Assembly: GCF_011047135.1 (NCBI RefSeq)
Contig: NZ_CP049255.1
Location: 124,001-188,000 of the forward strand
Origin: Microbacterium endophyticum
GTDB lineage: Bacteria; Actinomycetota; Actinomycetes; Actinomycetales; Microbacteriaceae
Direction of reading: 5' to 3'
Length of the DNA: 64,000 nt
Shown here: piece by piece, positions 45,678-55,229 of the stretch
Position numbering within the stretch: position 1 is the stretch's first letter
Layout: each line of letters opens with the position of its first letter
The notes under the pieces: generated by a model
Databases searched by the model: none
Told to the model about the DNA's origin: nothing
What the model saw: the letters and a program-made list of their open reading frames with translations, nothing else
Made by a program: the position numbers and the translations under genes

Positions 45678-47579
45678 CTACTGATCGGCTAGGTGTTGCC
45701 GAACCGAGGCGGCAAGTTTTGGCCCGATACCCGGTAGCTCGGTGATCTGCTCGACGGTGGCACCGCGAAGCGCAGACACCGAGCCGAAATGACGCAACAA
45801 TGCTCGTATTCTCGCTGCTCCGAGCCCGGGCACATCTGAAAGCACAGTCGTAATGTCGCGCTTACGACGCTTGCGCTGGTGCGTGATGGCAAAGCGGTGG
45901 GCTTCGTCGCGAAGTCTTTGCAGCAGGTAGAGCGACTCGGAAGCCCGCGGCAAGATGACGGGATAGTCCTCTCCAGGCAACCACACCTCTTCCAGACGCT
46001 TCGCGATCCCGCAGAGCGCTATTTCGGAATGGCCCGAATCCGCGAGCGCGCGCGCCGCGGCAGCAACCTGCGGCGCACCGCCGTCCACGACGAGAAGCTG
46101 CGGACGATAGGCGAAACGAGGTCGAGATACTGGTGGAATCGCGACGCCTTCGACATCGGTCGTGGGGTCTGCCGCGACAGCTTCGGGCTCATCACGGCCG
46201 TCGAGGTGCGCAAGGCGACGCATCAACACCTGGTAAATCGAATCGGTATCGTCGGTTGTCTCCGGGATCGAAAATGATCGATATTGATCTTTTCGGGGAA
46301 GACCATCTTCGAATACCACCATCGAAGCGACCACATTCGTTCCAGAGAGGTGTGAGACATCGAAGCATTCGATACGAAGTGGCGCCTCTTCCAGCTCGAG
46401 TGCCGACTGCAAATCAGTGAGCGCCTGCGTTCGTGCCACGTAGTCGCTCGTTCGTCGTGTCTTGTAGAGCATGAGCGCTTGCCGCGCATTGAGCTCGGCG
46501 GTCTTCATCAGCTCGGCCTTGTGCCCGCGCTGCGCAACCTGAATTGACACGTTCTTGCCGCGTTTTACTCGAAGCCACTGGGTGAGTTCGTCGACATCGT
46601 CCGGCAGCGACGGCACGATGACCTGCTTCGGAATATCGGATGCCTGCGCGTCGCCGTAGGTACGCTGGATAATCTGATCAACCAAATCAGCACCCGAAAT
46701 GTCGATCTCTTTCTCAATCGTCACTGCTTGCACTCCCCGCACACGACCACCGCGAACCACGAAGTGCTGCACTGCCGCAGCGAGTTCATCCTCCGCGATC
46801 CCGAAGAGGTCCGCTTCGGTCTCGTCAGGCAATACGAGCGCGCTTCGTGACAGCACAGCATCAATGGCTTGCAGCTTGTCTCGATACGATGCCGCCGCCT
46901 CGTAATCCATTGCGGCAGATGCCTCCCGCATCCGAGCCGTTAACTCTTTTGCGAAGCGCTGATCGCTGCCCGACATGAACGCGACGAAATCATTGACGAT
47001 AGCGCGATGCTCATCGATCGTCACTCTCATCGAACAGGGGCCGCCGCATCGTCCAATTTGACCGGGAAAACACGGTCGACCGGTAGCCATCGCCTTTTTA
47101 TACGACGAGTCTGAGCAGGTACGAATAGGGAACACCTTGATCATCAGATCGATGGTGTCGTGAACCGCCCAGATCTTCGGATACGGCCCGAAATACTTGG
47201 CCCCTTTGATCTTGTGATTTCGCGTGACGATGACTCGCGGAGCCTCATCTGCGAGCGTGATCGCCATGAATGGGTAGGACTTGTCGTCCTTGTATCTGAC
47301 ATTGAATTGCGGTGAGTACTCCTGAATCCACATGTACTCCAGCTGGAGAGCTTCGACGTCGCTCCCCACCACTGTCCACTCGACAGACGAGGCCGTCGTC
47401 ACCATGCGTCGTGTACGTTCGTGCAGCGTCCGTAGCGGGGCGAAGTAGTTTGACAGCCTTGCTCTCAAGTTTTTCGCCTTGCCGACGTAGAGCACCCGAC
47501 CCTCGGCGTCGCGAAAACGATAGACACCAGGGTCGGTGGGGATCTCGCCCTGCTTCGGCTTATACGGAAGCTGAGACAC
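45678..47579 (-). CDS. uvrC: UvrABC system subunit C (excinuclease)
   Basis: The 633-residue UvrC has an N-terminal GIY-YIG nuclease ([31 protein letters not shown]), GRCGGPC, the UVR domain ([28 protein letters not shown]), the RNase H-like nuclease core ([24 protein letters not shown]) and a C-terminal double helix-hairpin-helix ([28 protein letters not shown]). It cuts DNA on both sides of a lesion. Its start shares one base with the uvrA stop, so uvrC is expressed with uvrA. Confidence 0.97.
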   Translation of the reverse strand: MSQLPYKPKQGEIPTDPGVYRFRDAEGRVLYVGKAKNLRARLSNYFAPLRTLHERTRRMVTTASSVEWTVVGSDVEALQLEYMWIQEYSPQFNVRYKDDKSYPFMAITLADEAPRVIVTRNHKIKGAKYFGPYPKIWAVHDTIDLMIKVFPIRTCSDSSYKKAMATGRPCFPGQIGRCGGPCSMRVTIDEHRAIVNDFVAFMSGSDQRFAKELTARMREASAAMDYEAAASYRDKLQAIDAVLSRSALVLPDETEADLFGIAEDELAAAVQHFVVRGGRVRGVQAVTIEKEIDISGADLVDQIIQRTYGDAQASDIPKQVIVPSLPDDVDELTQWLRVKRGKNVSIQVAQRGHKAELMKTAELNARQALMLYKTRRTSDYVARTQALTDLQSALELEEAPLRIECFDVSHLSGTNVVASMVVFEDGLPRKDQYRSFSIPETTDDTDSIYQVLMRRLAHLDGRDEPEAVAADPTTDVEGVAIPPVSRPRFAYRPQLLVVDGGAPQVAAAARALADSGHSEIALCGIAKRLEEVWLPGEDYPVILPRASESLYLLQRLRDEAHRFAITHQRKRRKRDITTVLSDVPGLGAARIRALLRHFGSVSALRGATVEQITELPGIGPKLAASVRQHLADQ

Positions 47580-50476
47580 TATCCCGCCTTGCGTTGTGCC
47601 TGGGCGTCGAGCACCTCCGCGAGGAAGGCTCCGGTGTAACTCGACTTCTCTTTTGCAACCGCCTCTGGCGTTCCGGTGGCGACGATAGTGCCGCCACCGG
47701 AGCCGCCTTCTGGCCCGAGGTCGATAACCCAGTCCGCAGACTTGATGACATCGAGGTTGTGCTCGATGACGACGACAGTATTTCCCTTATCGACAAGACT
47801 GTTCAGCACACTGAGAAGGAGAGAAACATCCTCAAAGTGGAGCCCTGTCGTCGGCTCGTCAAGTACATAGATCGAACGCCCGTTGCTGCGACGCTGAAGC
47901 TCGGTTGCAAGCTTCACTCGTTGGGCTTCGCCGCCGGACAGGGTCGTAGCTGACTGTCCGAGCCGCACGTATCCCAGGCCAACATCGACGAGTGTCTTCA
48001 TATAGCGGTGGATCGCTTGGATTGGTTCGAAGAAATCTGCTGCCTCTGCGATCGGCATCTCGAGGACCTCTGCGATGTTCTTGCCCTTGTAATGCACCGA
48101 GAGAGTGTCGCGGTTGTACCGCTTGCCACCGCACACCTCGCAGTCGACGTACACATCAGGCAAGAAGTTCATCTCGATTTTGATCGTTCCGTCACCCGAA
48201 CATGCTTCGCAACGGCCACCTTTGACGTTGAAGCTGAACCGGCCCGCCTGATAGCCGCGTGCTTTCGCCTCCGGAGTATCACTGAAAAGGTTGCGGATGC
48301 GATCGAAGACGCCGGTATAGGTTGCGGGGTTTGATCGTGGCGTGCGGCCAATTGGCGCCTGATCAACGTGAACGACCTTGTCGAGGTTATCCAAGCCCGT
48401 GACACGAGTGTGTTTTCCCGGGACGCGACGTGCACCGTTGAGCCGAGAGGCCAACACTTCATAGAGGATGCCGTTGACCAGCGACGACTTACCCGAACCA
48501 CTGACGCCGGTCACTGCCGTCAACACGCCGAGTGGGAAGTTGGCGGTCACATTCTGCAGGTTGTTCGCGCGAGCACCAACCACAGAGATCTGACGCTTCT
48601 TGTCGATTGGTCGCCGTTTAGCTGGCACGTCGATCTGCCGGCGTCCGGACAAGTAGTCGGCAGTCAAAGAGCGAGATTCGGCAAGCAGCTGCGTATAGGG
48701 CCCCGAGTGCACGACGTTTCCGCCGTCCACGCCGGCGCGGGGGCCGATGTCGACGACCCAATCCGCCGCCTGAATTGTCTCCTCGTCATGCTCTACGACA
48801 ATGAGTGTGTTTCCCAGGTTCTTGAGCGCCAAGAGGGTGTCGATCAAGCGACGGTTATCGCGCTGGTGGAGTCCGATGGATGGCTCATCCAAAACATAGA
48901 GCACACCGGTGAGCCCCGAGCCGATCTGGGTGGCGAGACGGATTCGCTGAGCTTCGCCTCCTGACAGCGAGCCCGCGGCTCGCGACAGGCTCAGATAAGT
49001 GAGCCCCACTTGAATGAGGAAGTCGAGTCGCGCACGGATTTCACGCAATACAGCTGCCGCAATCTTCACTTCGCGATCTGTGAGCTGGAGCTGGGCGAAG
49101 AACACCTGAGCATCAGCCAAGCTCAAACTCGCCGCATCCGCGATGGAATGATCGTTGACCATGACGGCGAGCACTTCTGGCTTCAGACGTGCGCCATCGC
49201 AGACGCCGCACGGAATCTCGCGAAGGTACTCCCCCCAACGTTGGCGCGCACCGTCTGATTCAGCCTGCTGATACTGCCGTTCAATGTAGGGCGCAACACC
49301 CTCGAAACCAGAGGTGTATCGCATTTCTCGACCGAAGCGGTTCTTCCACTTCACCGAGACTTTGAAGTCGTTTCCATGAAGTACGGCGTCTTTTACTTCT
49401 TGCGGGAGCGATTTCCATGGGGTGTCGAGTGAGAATTCAAGATCGGCCGAAAGTCCTTCGAGTAGCCGCTCGTAGTACTGAAACAGCCCCTTGCCTTGAG
49501 TGGTCCAAGGGATCACAACACCCTCGTTGATCGAGAGATCTTCGTCGCCGAGCATCAGCTCGATATCGACCGACATGCGGGTTCCGAGGCCGGAACACGT
49601 GGGGCACGCGCCGAAGGGAGCGTTGAATGAGAAGGTGCGCGGTTCGATCTCCGTGAGTTGCAAAGGATGACCGTTCGGACAGGCCAGCTTTTCGCTGAAG
49701 TTCTGCCACGCGTCATCTCCCTCTTCATCAACGAAATTCACTTGAAGGGTGCCACCCGCAAGACCGAGCGCTGTTTCGACCGAGTCAGTGACGCGGCTGA
49801 GGATTTCAGGACCCGCAACAAGCCGATCGACTACGACAGCGATGTCGTGTTTGTAGCTCTTTTTCAGGGTCGGCGGCTCGGCCAATTGAACCAAATCGCC
49901 GTCGACGACCGCGCGCGCGTAACCCTTCGCGGAGAGTTCCTTGAAAAGGTCAACGAACTCCCCCTTCTTCTGCGACACGATGGGCGCAACGACCTGGTAG
50001 CGCGTGCCCTCGGCGAGCTCCATGAGCTGATCCGCGATTTGCTGCACGGTTTGCCGCTGAATGATTTCGCCACACTCTGGACAGTGCGGTACTCCGATGC
50101 GTGCCCACAAAAGTCGCATGTAGTCGTAGATCTCGGTGATCGTACCGACGGTGGAACGCGGGTTGCGGTTCGTAGACTTCTGGTCGATCGACACAGCAGG
50201 ACTGAGGCCCTCGATGAAGTCGACGTCGGGACGATCTACCTGGCCGAGGAACTGACGTGCATAAGCACTCAGAGATTCGACGTAACGACGCTGACCCTCA
50301 GCGAAGATCGTGTCGAACGCCAGGCTCGATTTTCCCGACCCGGAGAGTCCGGTGAAAACGACGAGAGAATCTCGCGGAATATCAAGGTCGACGTTCTTAA
50401 GATTGTGGACGCGAGCACCACGAACACTGAGGGTTCCAGTGTTGTGGCCGAGGTCAGAAACAGGCACGATGGGCAC
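47579..50476 (-). CDS. uvrA: UvrABC system subunit A
   Basis: The 965-residue damage-recognition ATPase has two ABC modules: [25 protein letters not shown] and [17 protein letters not shown] (Walker A), [19 protein letters not shown] and [15 protein letters not shown] (signatures), [13 protein letters not shown] and [13 protein letters not shown] (Walker B). Zinc modules are CPECGE, CPNGH...CPTCSG and [10 protein letters not shown]...CEVCGGKRY. The GTG start at 50476 has TAGACT six bases upstream and no ribosome-binding site, so the mRNA is probably leaderless. A PafBC-like box lies upstream of that -10. Confidence 0.98.
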   Translation of the reverse strand: MPIVPVSDLGHNTGTLSVRGARVHNLKNVDLDIPRDSLVVFTGLSGSGKSSLAFDTIFAEGQRRYVESLSAYARQFLGQVDRPDVDFIEGLSPAVSIDQKSTNRNPRSTVGTITEIYDYMRLLWARIGVPHCPECGEIIQRQTVQQIADQLMELAEGTRYQVVAPIVSQKKGEFVDLFKELSAKGYARAVVDGDLVQLAEPPTLKKSYKHDIAVVVDRLVAGPEILSRVTDSVETALGLAGGTLQVNFVDEEGDDAWQNFSEKLACPNGHPLQLTEIEPRTFSFNAPFGACPTCSGLGTRMSVDIELMLGDEDLSINEGVVIPWTTQGKGLFQYYERLLEGLSADLEFSLDTPWKSLPQEVKDAVLHGNDFKVSVKWKNRFGREMRYTSGFEGVAPYIERQYQQAESDGARQRWGEYLREIPCGVCDGARLKPEVLAVMVNDHSIADAASLSLADAQVFFAQLQLTDREVKIAAAVLREIRARLDFLIQVGLTYLSLSRAAGSLSGGEAQRIRLATQIGSGLTGVLYVLDEPSIGLHQRDNRRLIDTLLALKNLGNTLIVVEHDEETIQAADWVVDIGPRAGVDGGNVVHSGPYTQLLAESRSLTADYLSGRRQIDVPAKRRPIDKKRQISVVGARANNLQNVTANFPLGVLTAVTGVSGSGKSSLVNGILYEVLASRLNGARRVPGKHTRVTGLDNLDKVVHVDQAPIGRTPRSNPATYTGVFDRIRNLFSDTPEAKARGYQAGRFSFNVKGGRCEACSGDGTIKIEMNFLPDVYVDCEVCGGKRYNRDTLSVHYKGKNIAEVLEMPIAEAADFFEPIQAIHRYMKTLVDVGLGYVRLGQSATTLSGGEAQRVKLATELQRRSNGRSIYVLDEPTTGLHFEDVSLLLSVLNSLVDKGNTVVVIEHNLDVIKSADWVIDLGPEGGSGGGTIVATGTPEAVAKEKSSYTGAFLAEVLDAQAQRKAG

Positions 50477-50482
50477 CCAATA

Positions 50483-50504
50483 AGTCTAGGCTGACCCTCC
50501 GACA
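50483..50504 (-). promoter_or_regulatory. PafBC/RecA_NDp-like leaderless promoter of uvrA-uvrC
   Basis: Minus strand: TGTCGGAG (50504-50497), eight bases, TAGACT (50488-50483), then six bases and the GTG at 50476. Seven of eight box positions match TGTCRGTG, and the N8 spacing is exact. No LexA-type palindrome is visible. Confidence 0.68.
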
Positions 50505-50526
50505 TTGGCTCCGCAGAGGGGATTCC

Positions 50527-50955
50527 TCACGGTTCTTTGCGCGCCGCGAAGGGCGCGAGCCCATCTCTTAGCTGAGCAAGAGCCGCCTCGTCGACGCCAA
50601 CTCGACGCATGATCTCGGCCGGTATCCCAAGCGCGGCGGCCCGCAAACTGACGCCCGCCGGTGTGAGCGCGATGTCCAACACTCGCTCATCAGTTGCGCG
50701 ACGTCTACGGGTGACCCTCCCCTGAACTTCGAGCCGCTTGATAAGCGGTGAAAGTGTCGCCGGCTCCATTGCGAGATCACTAGCAATGTCGTTAAGCGAT
50801 CGCGGCGAACGTTCCCACAGTGTGAGCATTACGAGGTACTGCGGGTGGGTGAGCCCGAGCGGCTCAAGCACCGGACGATATATCGACACGATGTTTCGAG
50901 CAGCGGTCACGAGTGCGAAGCACACCTGGTTTTCAAGACGAAGCTCGTCTGACAT
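50527..50955 (-). CDS. MarR-family transcriptional regulator
   Basis: The 142-residue winged-helix protein has a dimerisation helix, LGLTHPQYLVMLTLWERSPRSLNDIASDLAMEPATLSPLIKRLEVQGRVTRRR (helix-turn-helix) and the wing ATDERVLDIALTPAG. The pattern is close to the OhrR subgroup. A Cys (Cys12, in ENQVCFALV) sits near the position of the redox-sensing Cys of OhrR, so peroxide sensing is possible. The ATG follows GGAAGG. A palindrome lies 17-34 bases upstream, between it and a divergent small gene. Confidence 0.9.
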   Translation of the reverse strand: MSDELRLENQVCFALVTAARNIVSIYRPVLEPLGLTHPQYLVMLTLWERSPRSLNDIASDLAMEPATLSPLIKRLEVQGRVTRRRRATDERVLDIALTPAGVSLRAAALGIPAEIMRRVGVDEAALAQLRDGLAPFAARKEP

Positions 50956-50971
50956 TCGTCACCCTTCCGAC

Positions 50972-50989
50972 ATTAGTTAGTACACTAAT
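50972..50989. promoter_or_regulatory. Candidate MarR/OhrR-type operator overlapping a leaderless promoter
   Basis: ATTAGT (50972-50977) and ACTAAT (50984-50989) are inverted, and the inner TTAGT-AC-ACTAA (50977-50988) is also palindromic. TACACT (50981-50986) inside it ends seven bases before the ATG of the small gene at 50994, so repressor binding would block that promoter and could also autoregulate the MarR gene. Confidence 0.6.
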
Positions 50990-50993
50990 AATT

Positions 50994-51236
50994 ATGGCAG
51001 ATAGCAATGGCTCATCGGGAAAGCAGTCGCTCCGCACCAGGGTGCGTGCGGCAGGCGGATGGTATTCGTGGATCAACGCCTCACTCATCAAGGCGGCCGG
51101 TCCGGCCTCAGTGGGCCCATATGAGACTTCTCCGGAACCTGCGCGTACAGCGCGGCCGTGCCCATTATGCGGCGCACCGATGAACGCACACACCTTCGAC
51201 CGCACCGGAACGAAACCACTCATGCACTGCCCCTGA
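50994..51236 (+). CDS. Small cysteine/zinc-ribbon-like protein of unknown function
   Basis: The 80-residue protein has SLRTRVRAAGGWYSWINASLIKAAGPASVGPYETSP, and then CPLCGAPMNAHTFDRTGTKPLMHCP at the C-terminus. The C-x2-C and H/C residues suggest a zinc site. I recognise it as a conserved hypothetical of Microbacteriaceae; no function is known. The ATG at 50994 has TACACT seven bases upstream. It is divergent from the MarR gene across a 38-base gap holding a palindrome, so it is the likely target. It is convergent with uvrB, 14 bases apart. Confidence 0.8.
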   Translation: MADSNGSSGKQSLRTRVRAAGGWYSWINASLIKAAGPASVGPYETSPEPARTARPCPLCGAPMNAHTFDRTGTKPLMHCP

Positions 51237-51250
51237 TGCGGCAGCGTGTT

Positions 51251-53326
51251 CTAGGCGTGTCCAGCCCGCTCCATGGCACGCAGATCTTTCTTCATGTCTT
51301 GCACTTCGTCGCGAAGTCGCGCGGCGAGTTCGAATTTCAACTCGGATGCCGCGGTGAGCATCTGGTCGGACAAATCAGCGATCGTTGATCGCAACTGATC
51401 GGCACCCTCCGAGGCAATGCCGCCGCTTCGGAGATTGGGGGTTGGCGCCTTCTTCTTTCCTTTACCGGATGCTTCGCTCCTTGCCAACATCGCTTTCGTG
51501 TCTGCCCCTTCGCGAAGAAGCGCATCAGTGATGTCGGCGATTTTCTTTCGAAGCGGTTGCGGATCCACACCGTGTTCCTTGTTGTAAGCAACCTGTTTTT
51601 CTCGGCGCCGGTCCGTTTCGTCGATTGCCTTGCGCATCGAGTCCGTGATCTTATCGGCGTACATGTGAACTTGCCCCGACACGTTACGTGCTGCGCGCCC
51701 GATCGTCTGGATCAGCGAGGTTCCCGAGCGCAAAAATCCTTCTTTGTCGGCGTCCAGAATCGAGACGAGTGACACTTCAGGCAAATCAAGGCCCTCTCGC
51801 AAAAGATTGATACCGACGAGTACGTCGTACACGCCAGCGCGCAACTCCGTCAGCAACTCGACTCGGCGCAAAGTGTCGACATCTGAGTGCAGATAACGCA
51901 CACGGACGCCGTGCTCGCTCAGGAAATCAGTGAGCTCTTCTGACATCTTCTTTGTCAGAGTGGTGACCAAGACACGCTCGTCGCGCTCAACACGCAGGCG
52001 AATCTCTTCCAGGAGATCGTCAATTTGACCCTTAGAGGGCTTCACGATGATTTCTGGATCAACCAAGCCAGTCGGGCGAATGATCTGCTCGACGACGCCA
52101 TCAGCGATTCCCATCTCATAACGGCCGGGCGTCGCAGACAGATAGACCGTCTGGCCGATTCGATTTTTGAACTCGTCCCACCGAAGTGGGCGATTGTCCA
52201 TCGCACTCGGAAGACGGAAACCGTGTTCGACGAGCGTGCGCTTGCGCGAGGCATCCCCCTCGTACATTGCACCAATCTGCGGGACTGTCACGTGTGACTC
52301 ATCGATGACGAGCAAAAAGTCATCGGGGAAGAAGTCTAGAAGTGTATGGGGCGGCTCCCCCGGCTCACGCACATCGAGATGGCGAGAATAGTTCTCAATG
52401 CCCGAGCAGAAACCGAGCTGCTGCAGCATCTCCAAGTCGAAAGTCGTCCGCATGCGCAACCGCTGAGCTTCGAGCAGCTTTCCCTGGGATTCGAATTCCT
52501 TGAGCCGCTCGGCCAATTCTTCTTCGATAGTGCCGATCGCGCGCTGCACGACGTCTGTCCCCGCAACGTAGTGAGATGCCGGGAAAATCGGCACAGACTG
52601 CATCTTCTGGATGACGTCACCCGTCAGCGGATGCAGCATGTACAAAGCCTCGATCTCATCGCCGAATAACTCGATGCGAATCGCATACTCCTCATACACC
52701 GGAATAATTTCGATGGTGTCGCCGCGGACGCGGAAGTTGCCACGTGAAAAGTCGACGTCGTTGCGGTTGTACTGCATTGAAATGAACTGCCGAATCAATG
52801 CGTCACGGTCGTACCGCTCTCCCACTTGGAGCGCGACCATCGCTCGCAGGTACTCTTCGGGCGCACCGAGACCGTAGATACACGAAACTGTAGAAACAAC
52901 GACTACGTCGCGACGAGACAGCAGCGAGTTCGTCGTGGAGTGACGCAGTCGCTCCACTTCGGAGTTGATCGACGAGTCTTTCTCGATGAAAGTGTCAGTC
53001 TGTGGGACATACGCTTCAGGCTGGTAATAGTCGTAGTAAGACACGAAATACTCGACTGCATTGTGCGGAAGCAGCTCTCGAAACTCATTTGCAAGCTGGG
53101 CGGCTAGCGTCTTGTTGTGCGCGAGGATAAGGGTTGGTCGTTGAACCTGCTCGACGAGCCACGCTGTCGTCGCAGACTTTCCGGTACCCGTCGCCCCCAA
53201 CAGGACGACATCTGTCTCGCCGGCATTCACTCGCGCCGCGAGATCAGCGATCGCCTTGGGCTGGTCACCTGAGGGTTCATATTCGCTGACGACCTCAAAC
53301 GGACGTACGGAACGAGTCGGCTGCAT
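51251..53326 (-). CDS. uvrB: UvrABC system subunit B
   Basis: The 691-residue helicase-like damage verifier has Walker [17 protein letters not shown], the beta-hairpin region [17 protein letters not shown], motif [64 protein letters not shown] and QTIGRAARN, and a C-terminal UVR motif ([35 protein letters not shown]). The ATG at 53326 has TACCCT six bases upstream. It lies 81 bases after coaE but has its own damage-type promoter. Confidence 0.98.
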   Translation of the reverse strand: MQPTRSVRPFEVVSEYEPSGDQPKAIADLAARVNAGETDVVLLGATGTGKSATTAWLVEQVQRPTLILAHNKTLAAQLANEFRELLPHNAVEYFVSYYDYYQPEAYVPQTDTFIEKDSSINSEVERLRHSTTNSLLSRRDVVVVSTVSCIYGLGAPEEYLRAMVALQVGERYDRDALIRQFISMQYNRNDVDFSRGNFRVRGDTIEIIPVYEEYAIRIELFGDEIEALYMLHPLTGDVIQKMQSVPIFPASHYVAGTDVVQRAIGTIEEELAERLKEFESQGKLLEAQRLRMRTTFDLEMLQQLGFCSGIENYSRHLDVREPGEPPHTLLDFFPDDFLLVIDESHVTVPQIGAMYEGDASRKRTLVEHGFRLPSAMDNRPLRWDEFKNRIGQTVYLSATPGRYEMGIADGVVEQIIRPTGLVDPEIIVKPSKGQIDDLLEEIRLRVERDERVLVTTLTKKMSEELTDFLSEHGVRVRYLHSDVDTLRRVELLTELRAGVYDVLVGINLLREGLDLPEVSLVSILDADKEGFLRSGTSLIQTIGRAARNVSGQVHMYADKITDSMRKAIDETDRRREKQVAYNKEHGVDPQPLRKKIADITDALLREGADTKAMLARSEASGKGKKKAPTPNLRSGGIASEGADQLRSTIADLSDQMLTAASELKFELAARLRDEVQDMKKDLRAMERAGHA

Positions 53327-53332
53327 GAAACT

Positions 53333-53354
53333 AGGGTACGGCGGGGTTCCGACA
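53333..53354 (-). promoter_or_regulatory. PafBC/RecA_NDp-like leaderless promoter of uvrB
   Basis: Minus strand: TGTCGGAA (53354-53347), eight bases, TACCCT (53338-53333), six bases, then the ATG at 53326. The arrangement is identical to uvrA; six of eight box bases match TGTCRGTG. Confidence 0.65.
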
Positions 53355-53407
53355 TCAGCGTCGCCGTTCGCGTCGAGCGCACCCCCCGCCGGCGTCTCGT
53401 GCCAGAG

Positions 53408-54007
53408 CTAACGACTCCCGATTTGCTCCCACAAGCTCTCGACCTGCGCGGTCGTCTCCGCCATGGATCCAGTGGTGTCGATGACCACATCGGCAACAGC
53501 GAGACGGGCTTCGTCGGACACTTGCGCCGCGATTCGGTCTTCAGCGTGCCTGCGTTCCATACCACGAAGCTCAACTAAGCGTTCAACACGAGTCGCCGCC
53601 GGTGCATGCGTGACGACGATCAAGTCCCACGGGTCATCCACACGCGCCTCCACTAACAAGGGGACGTCGTATACGACGACAGCTCGCTCGTGCGATGCGA
53701 ACGCGGCGTCGAATCGGCGCTGTGATTCTCGGCGCACCGCAGGATGCACAATCGCATTGAGTTCTGCGAGTGCATGAGAATCAGTAAACACTCGCTCACC
53801 TAGCGCGGCACGATCGAGAGAGCCGTCTGGCCTCACGACATCCTTTCCGAATACTGCAACGATCTTTGCGAACACGGGAGTTCCAGGAGCCTGGACATCT
53901 CGCACGATCTGATCCGCGTCGACGATGACGGCGCCCTTGGCCGCGAGCAGCTGTGCAACGGTGGACTTACCCGAGGCGATCCCTCCGGTTAAGGCAACTA
54001 ACGGCAT
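53408..54007 (-). CDS. coaE: Dephospho-CoA kinase
   Basis: The 199-residue P-loop kinase starts MPLVALTGGIASGKSTVAQLLAAKGAVIVDADQIVRDV, and has GELDRAALGERVF-type DGSLDRAALGERVF, HPAVRRE, VVYDVPLLVEAR and the lid Arg pair in RVERLVELRGMERRHAEDRI. It phosphorylates dephospho-CoA in the last step of CoA synthesis. The frame opens at 54124, but the ATG at 54007 starts the family sequence exactly. The coaE-uvrB order is standard in actinobacteria. Confidence 0.96.
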   Translation of the reverse strand: MPLVALTGGIASGKSTVAQLLAAKGAVIVDADQIVRDVQAPGTPVFAKIVAVFGKDVVRPDGSLDRAALGERVFTDSHALAELNAIVHPAVRRESQRRFDAAFASHERAVVVYDVPLLVEARVDDPWDLIVVTHAPAATRVERLVELRGMERRHAEDRIAAQVSDEARLAVADVVIDTTGSMAETTAQVESLWEQIGSR

Positions 54008-54041
54008 GCCTCGAGCATTGCACGTGTCGAGCGGTAACGCG

Positions 54042-55229
54042 TCACTCGGCGGTGAAGCTCGCGTGCGCCGGGGGCGCGAACAGCACCGAGGCTTCAACGC
54101 TTGTCGCGGCACGTCTGGCGGCATCGCGAGCTGCCCTGATCATCCCCCGTGTGTCGTATCCGACATCACTACTGAGCGCAACGCCGACGCCGACAATGGG
54201 CATGACATCCGGAGCCACCGCGCTGAACGCGTCGAGAAGCCCTCGATAGACAGTCGCTGCATATCTCCGCGCTTCCGCCGCGGTGTCGGGGCGCGCACAA
54301 ATAAGCAACCCCGCGTCACCGTCTTCCCCGACCACCGAGGTCGATGGCGCGAAACGGCGCACGCCCTGACGCGTCACGTTGATCAGATCACTTCCGAGAT
54401 CGCCACCGAACGCGCGAGAAATCTCCGCGACATCGTCAACTCGAATCGAGATAACGCTGATGAGTTCGCTACGCCAGCCTGCGCGTTCAGCAATGTCACG
54501 CATCGCACCGACGAACGTGGGCCCCAACAAAATTCCGTCTGACGCAACCCCATCGGCACTGAGCCATGCGTACCCCCGAACCTGCATCTGCGCTGCCCGG
54601 AGCACCGAAGTTACGACGAGGCCGATGATGGTCAGTGTCACCACCACGACACTCGTCATGACTGATCCGAAATACGTTTGAAAGAAGGTGCTCTGCATAC
54701 CCCACCCGAGATATACGACGATGCGAGCAAAAAAGTAGACCGCCTCCACGGCGAAAATGAGGCTGAGCGACCACGCGCTCGCGCTTCGCACCATGGGCGT
54801 GCGTAACGTCTCGACACAAGCTGCGGTAGCGAAGATGGCGAGAGCCGCGAAAAGTGCAACAGCGCCTGCCCAATAGCCACCATTCGGGCCCTCGATGAGC
54901 ACCGCTCCCGCGACGACAGCGCCCACAGTGAGAACGAATACTCCGGGCCACAACATCGCGCGGTCGTTAAATCGGCGGGCTCCGAGCCACAAAAATCCAG
55001 TTGTGAAGGAAAAGAGCGCATTGCCAGCAGCAATGACCGCAAAACTCTCGCCGCCGGCTGACCAAATGATGTAAGAGATAGTCGTGGACATGCCGCAGAG
55101 ATATGCAAACGCCCATACGCGTCCCGCGCCCTGGTCGCGCCGGATCAGGGTTTCGGCGATGAACAGGACTCCGGCGACCACGCCTACCAGCCCCGCCATC
55201 ACAGAGACCGTGAAGTCATCCAAGATCAC
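54042..55229 (-). CDS. Integral membrane protein with degenerate GGDEF-like domain
   Basis: The 395-residue protein has seven or so transmembrane helices in residues 5-210, then a cytoplasmic domain (about 235-385) with the GGDEF fold pattern. LISVISIRVDDVAEISRAFG matches the first strand and helix, and PIVGVGVALSSDVGYDTRGMIRAARDAARRA matches the end. The signature itself reads GEDGDAG at residues 301-307 instead of GGDEF/GGEEF, and the first metal-binding Asp is replaced by Arg. Diguanylate cyclase activity is therefore unlikely. It overlaps the histidine kinase gene by four bases. Confidence 0.75.
   Translation of the reverse strand: MILDDFTVSVMAGLVGVVAGVLFIAETLIRRDQGAGRVWAFAYLCGMSTTISYIIWSAGGESFAVIAAGNALFSFTTGFLWLGARRFNDRAMLWPGVFVLTVGAVVAGAVLIEGPNGGYWAGAVALFAALAIFATAACVETLRTPMVRSASAWSLSLIFAVEAVYFFARIVVYLGWGMQSTFFQTYFGSVMTSVVVVTLTIIGLVVTSVLRAAQMQVRGYAWLSADGVASDGILLGPTFVGAMRDIAERAGWRSELISVISIRVDDVAEISRAFGGDLGSDLINVTRQGVRRFAPSTSVVGEDGDAGLLICARPDTAAEARRYAATVYRGLLDAFSAVAPDVMPIVGVGVALSSDVGYDTRGMIRAARDAARRAATSVEASVLFAPPAHASFTAE

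Noticed and set aside
50477..50526. LexA-type SOS box upstream of uvrA
   Set aside because: No GAAC/GTTC-type palindrome is present. The same was checked upstream of uvrB and the helicase with no hit.
50965..50972. TGTCGGAA on the minus strand upstream of the MarR gene
   Set aside because: It is the PafBC-like box sequence, but no TANNNT follows at N8. The GGAA is part of the MarR ribosome-binding site.
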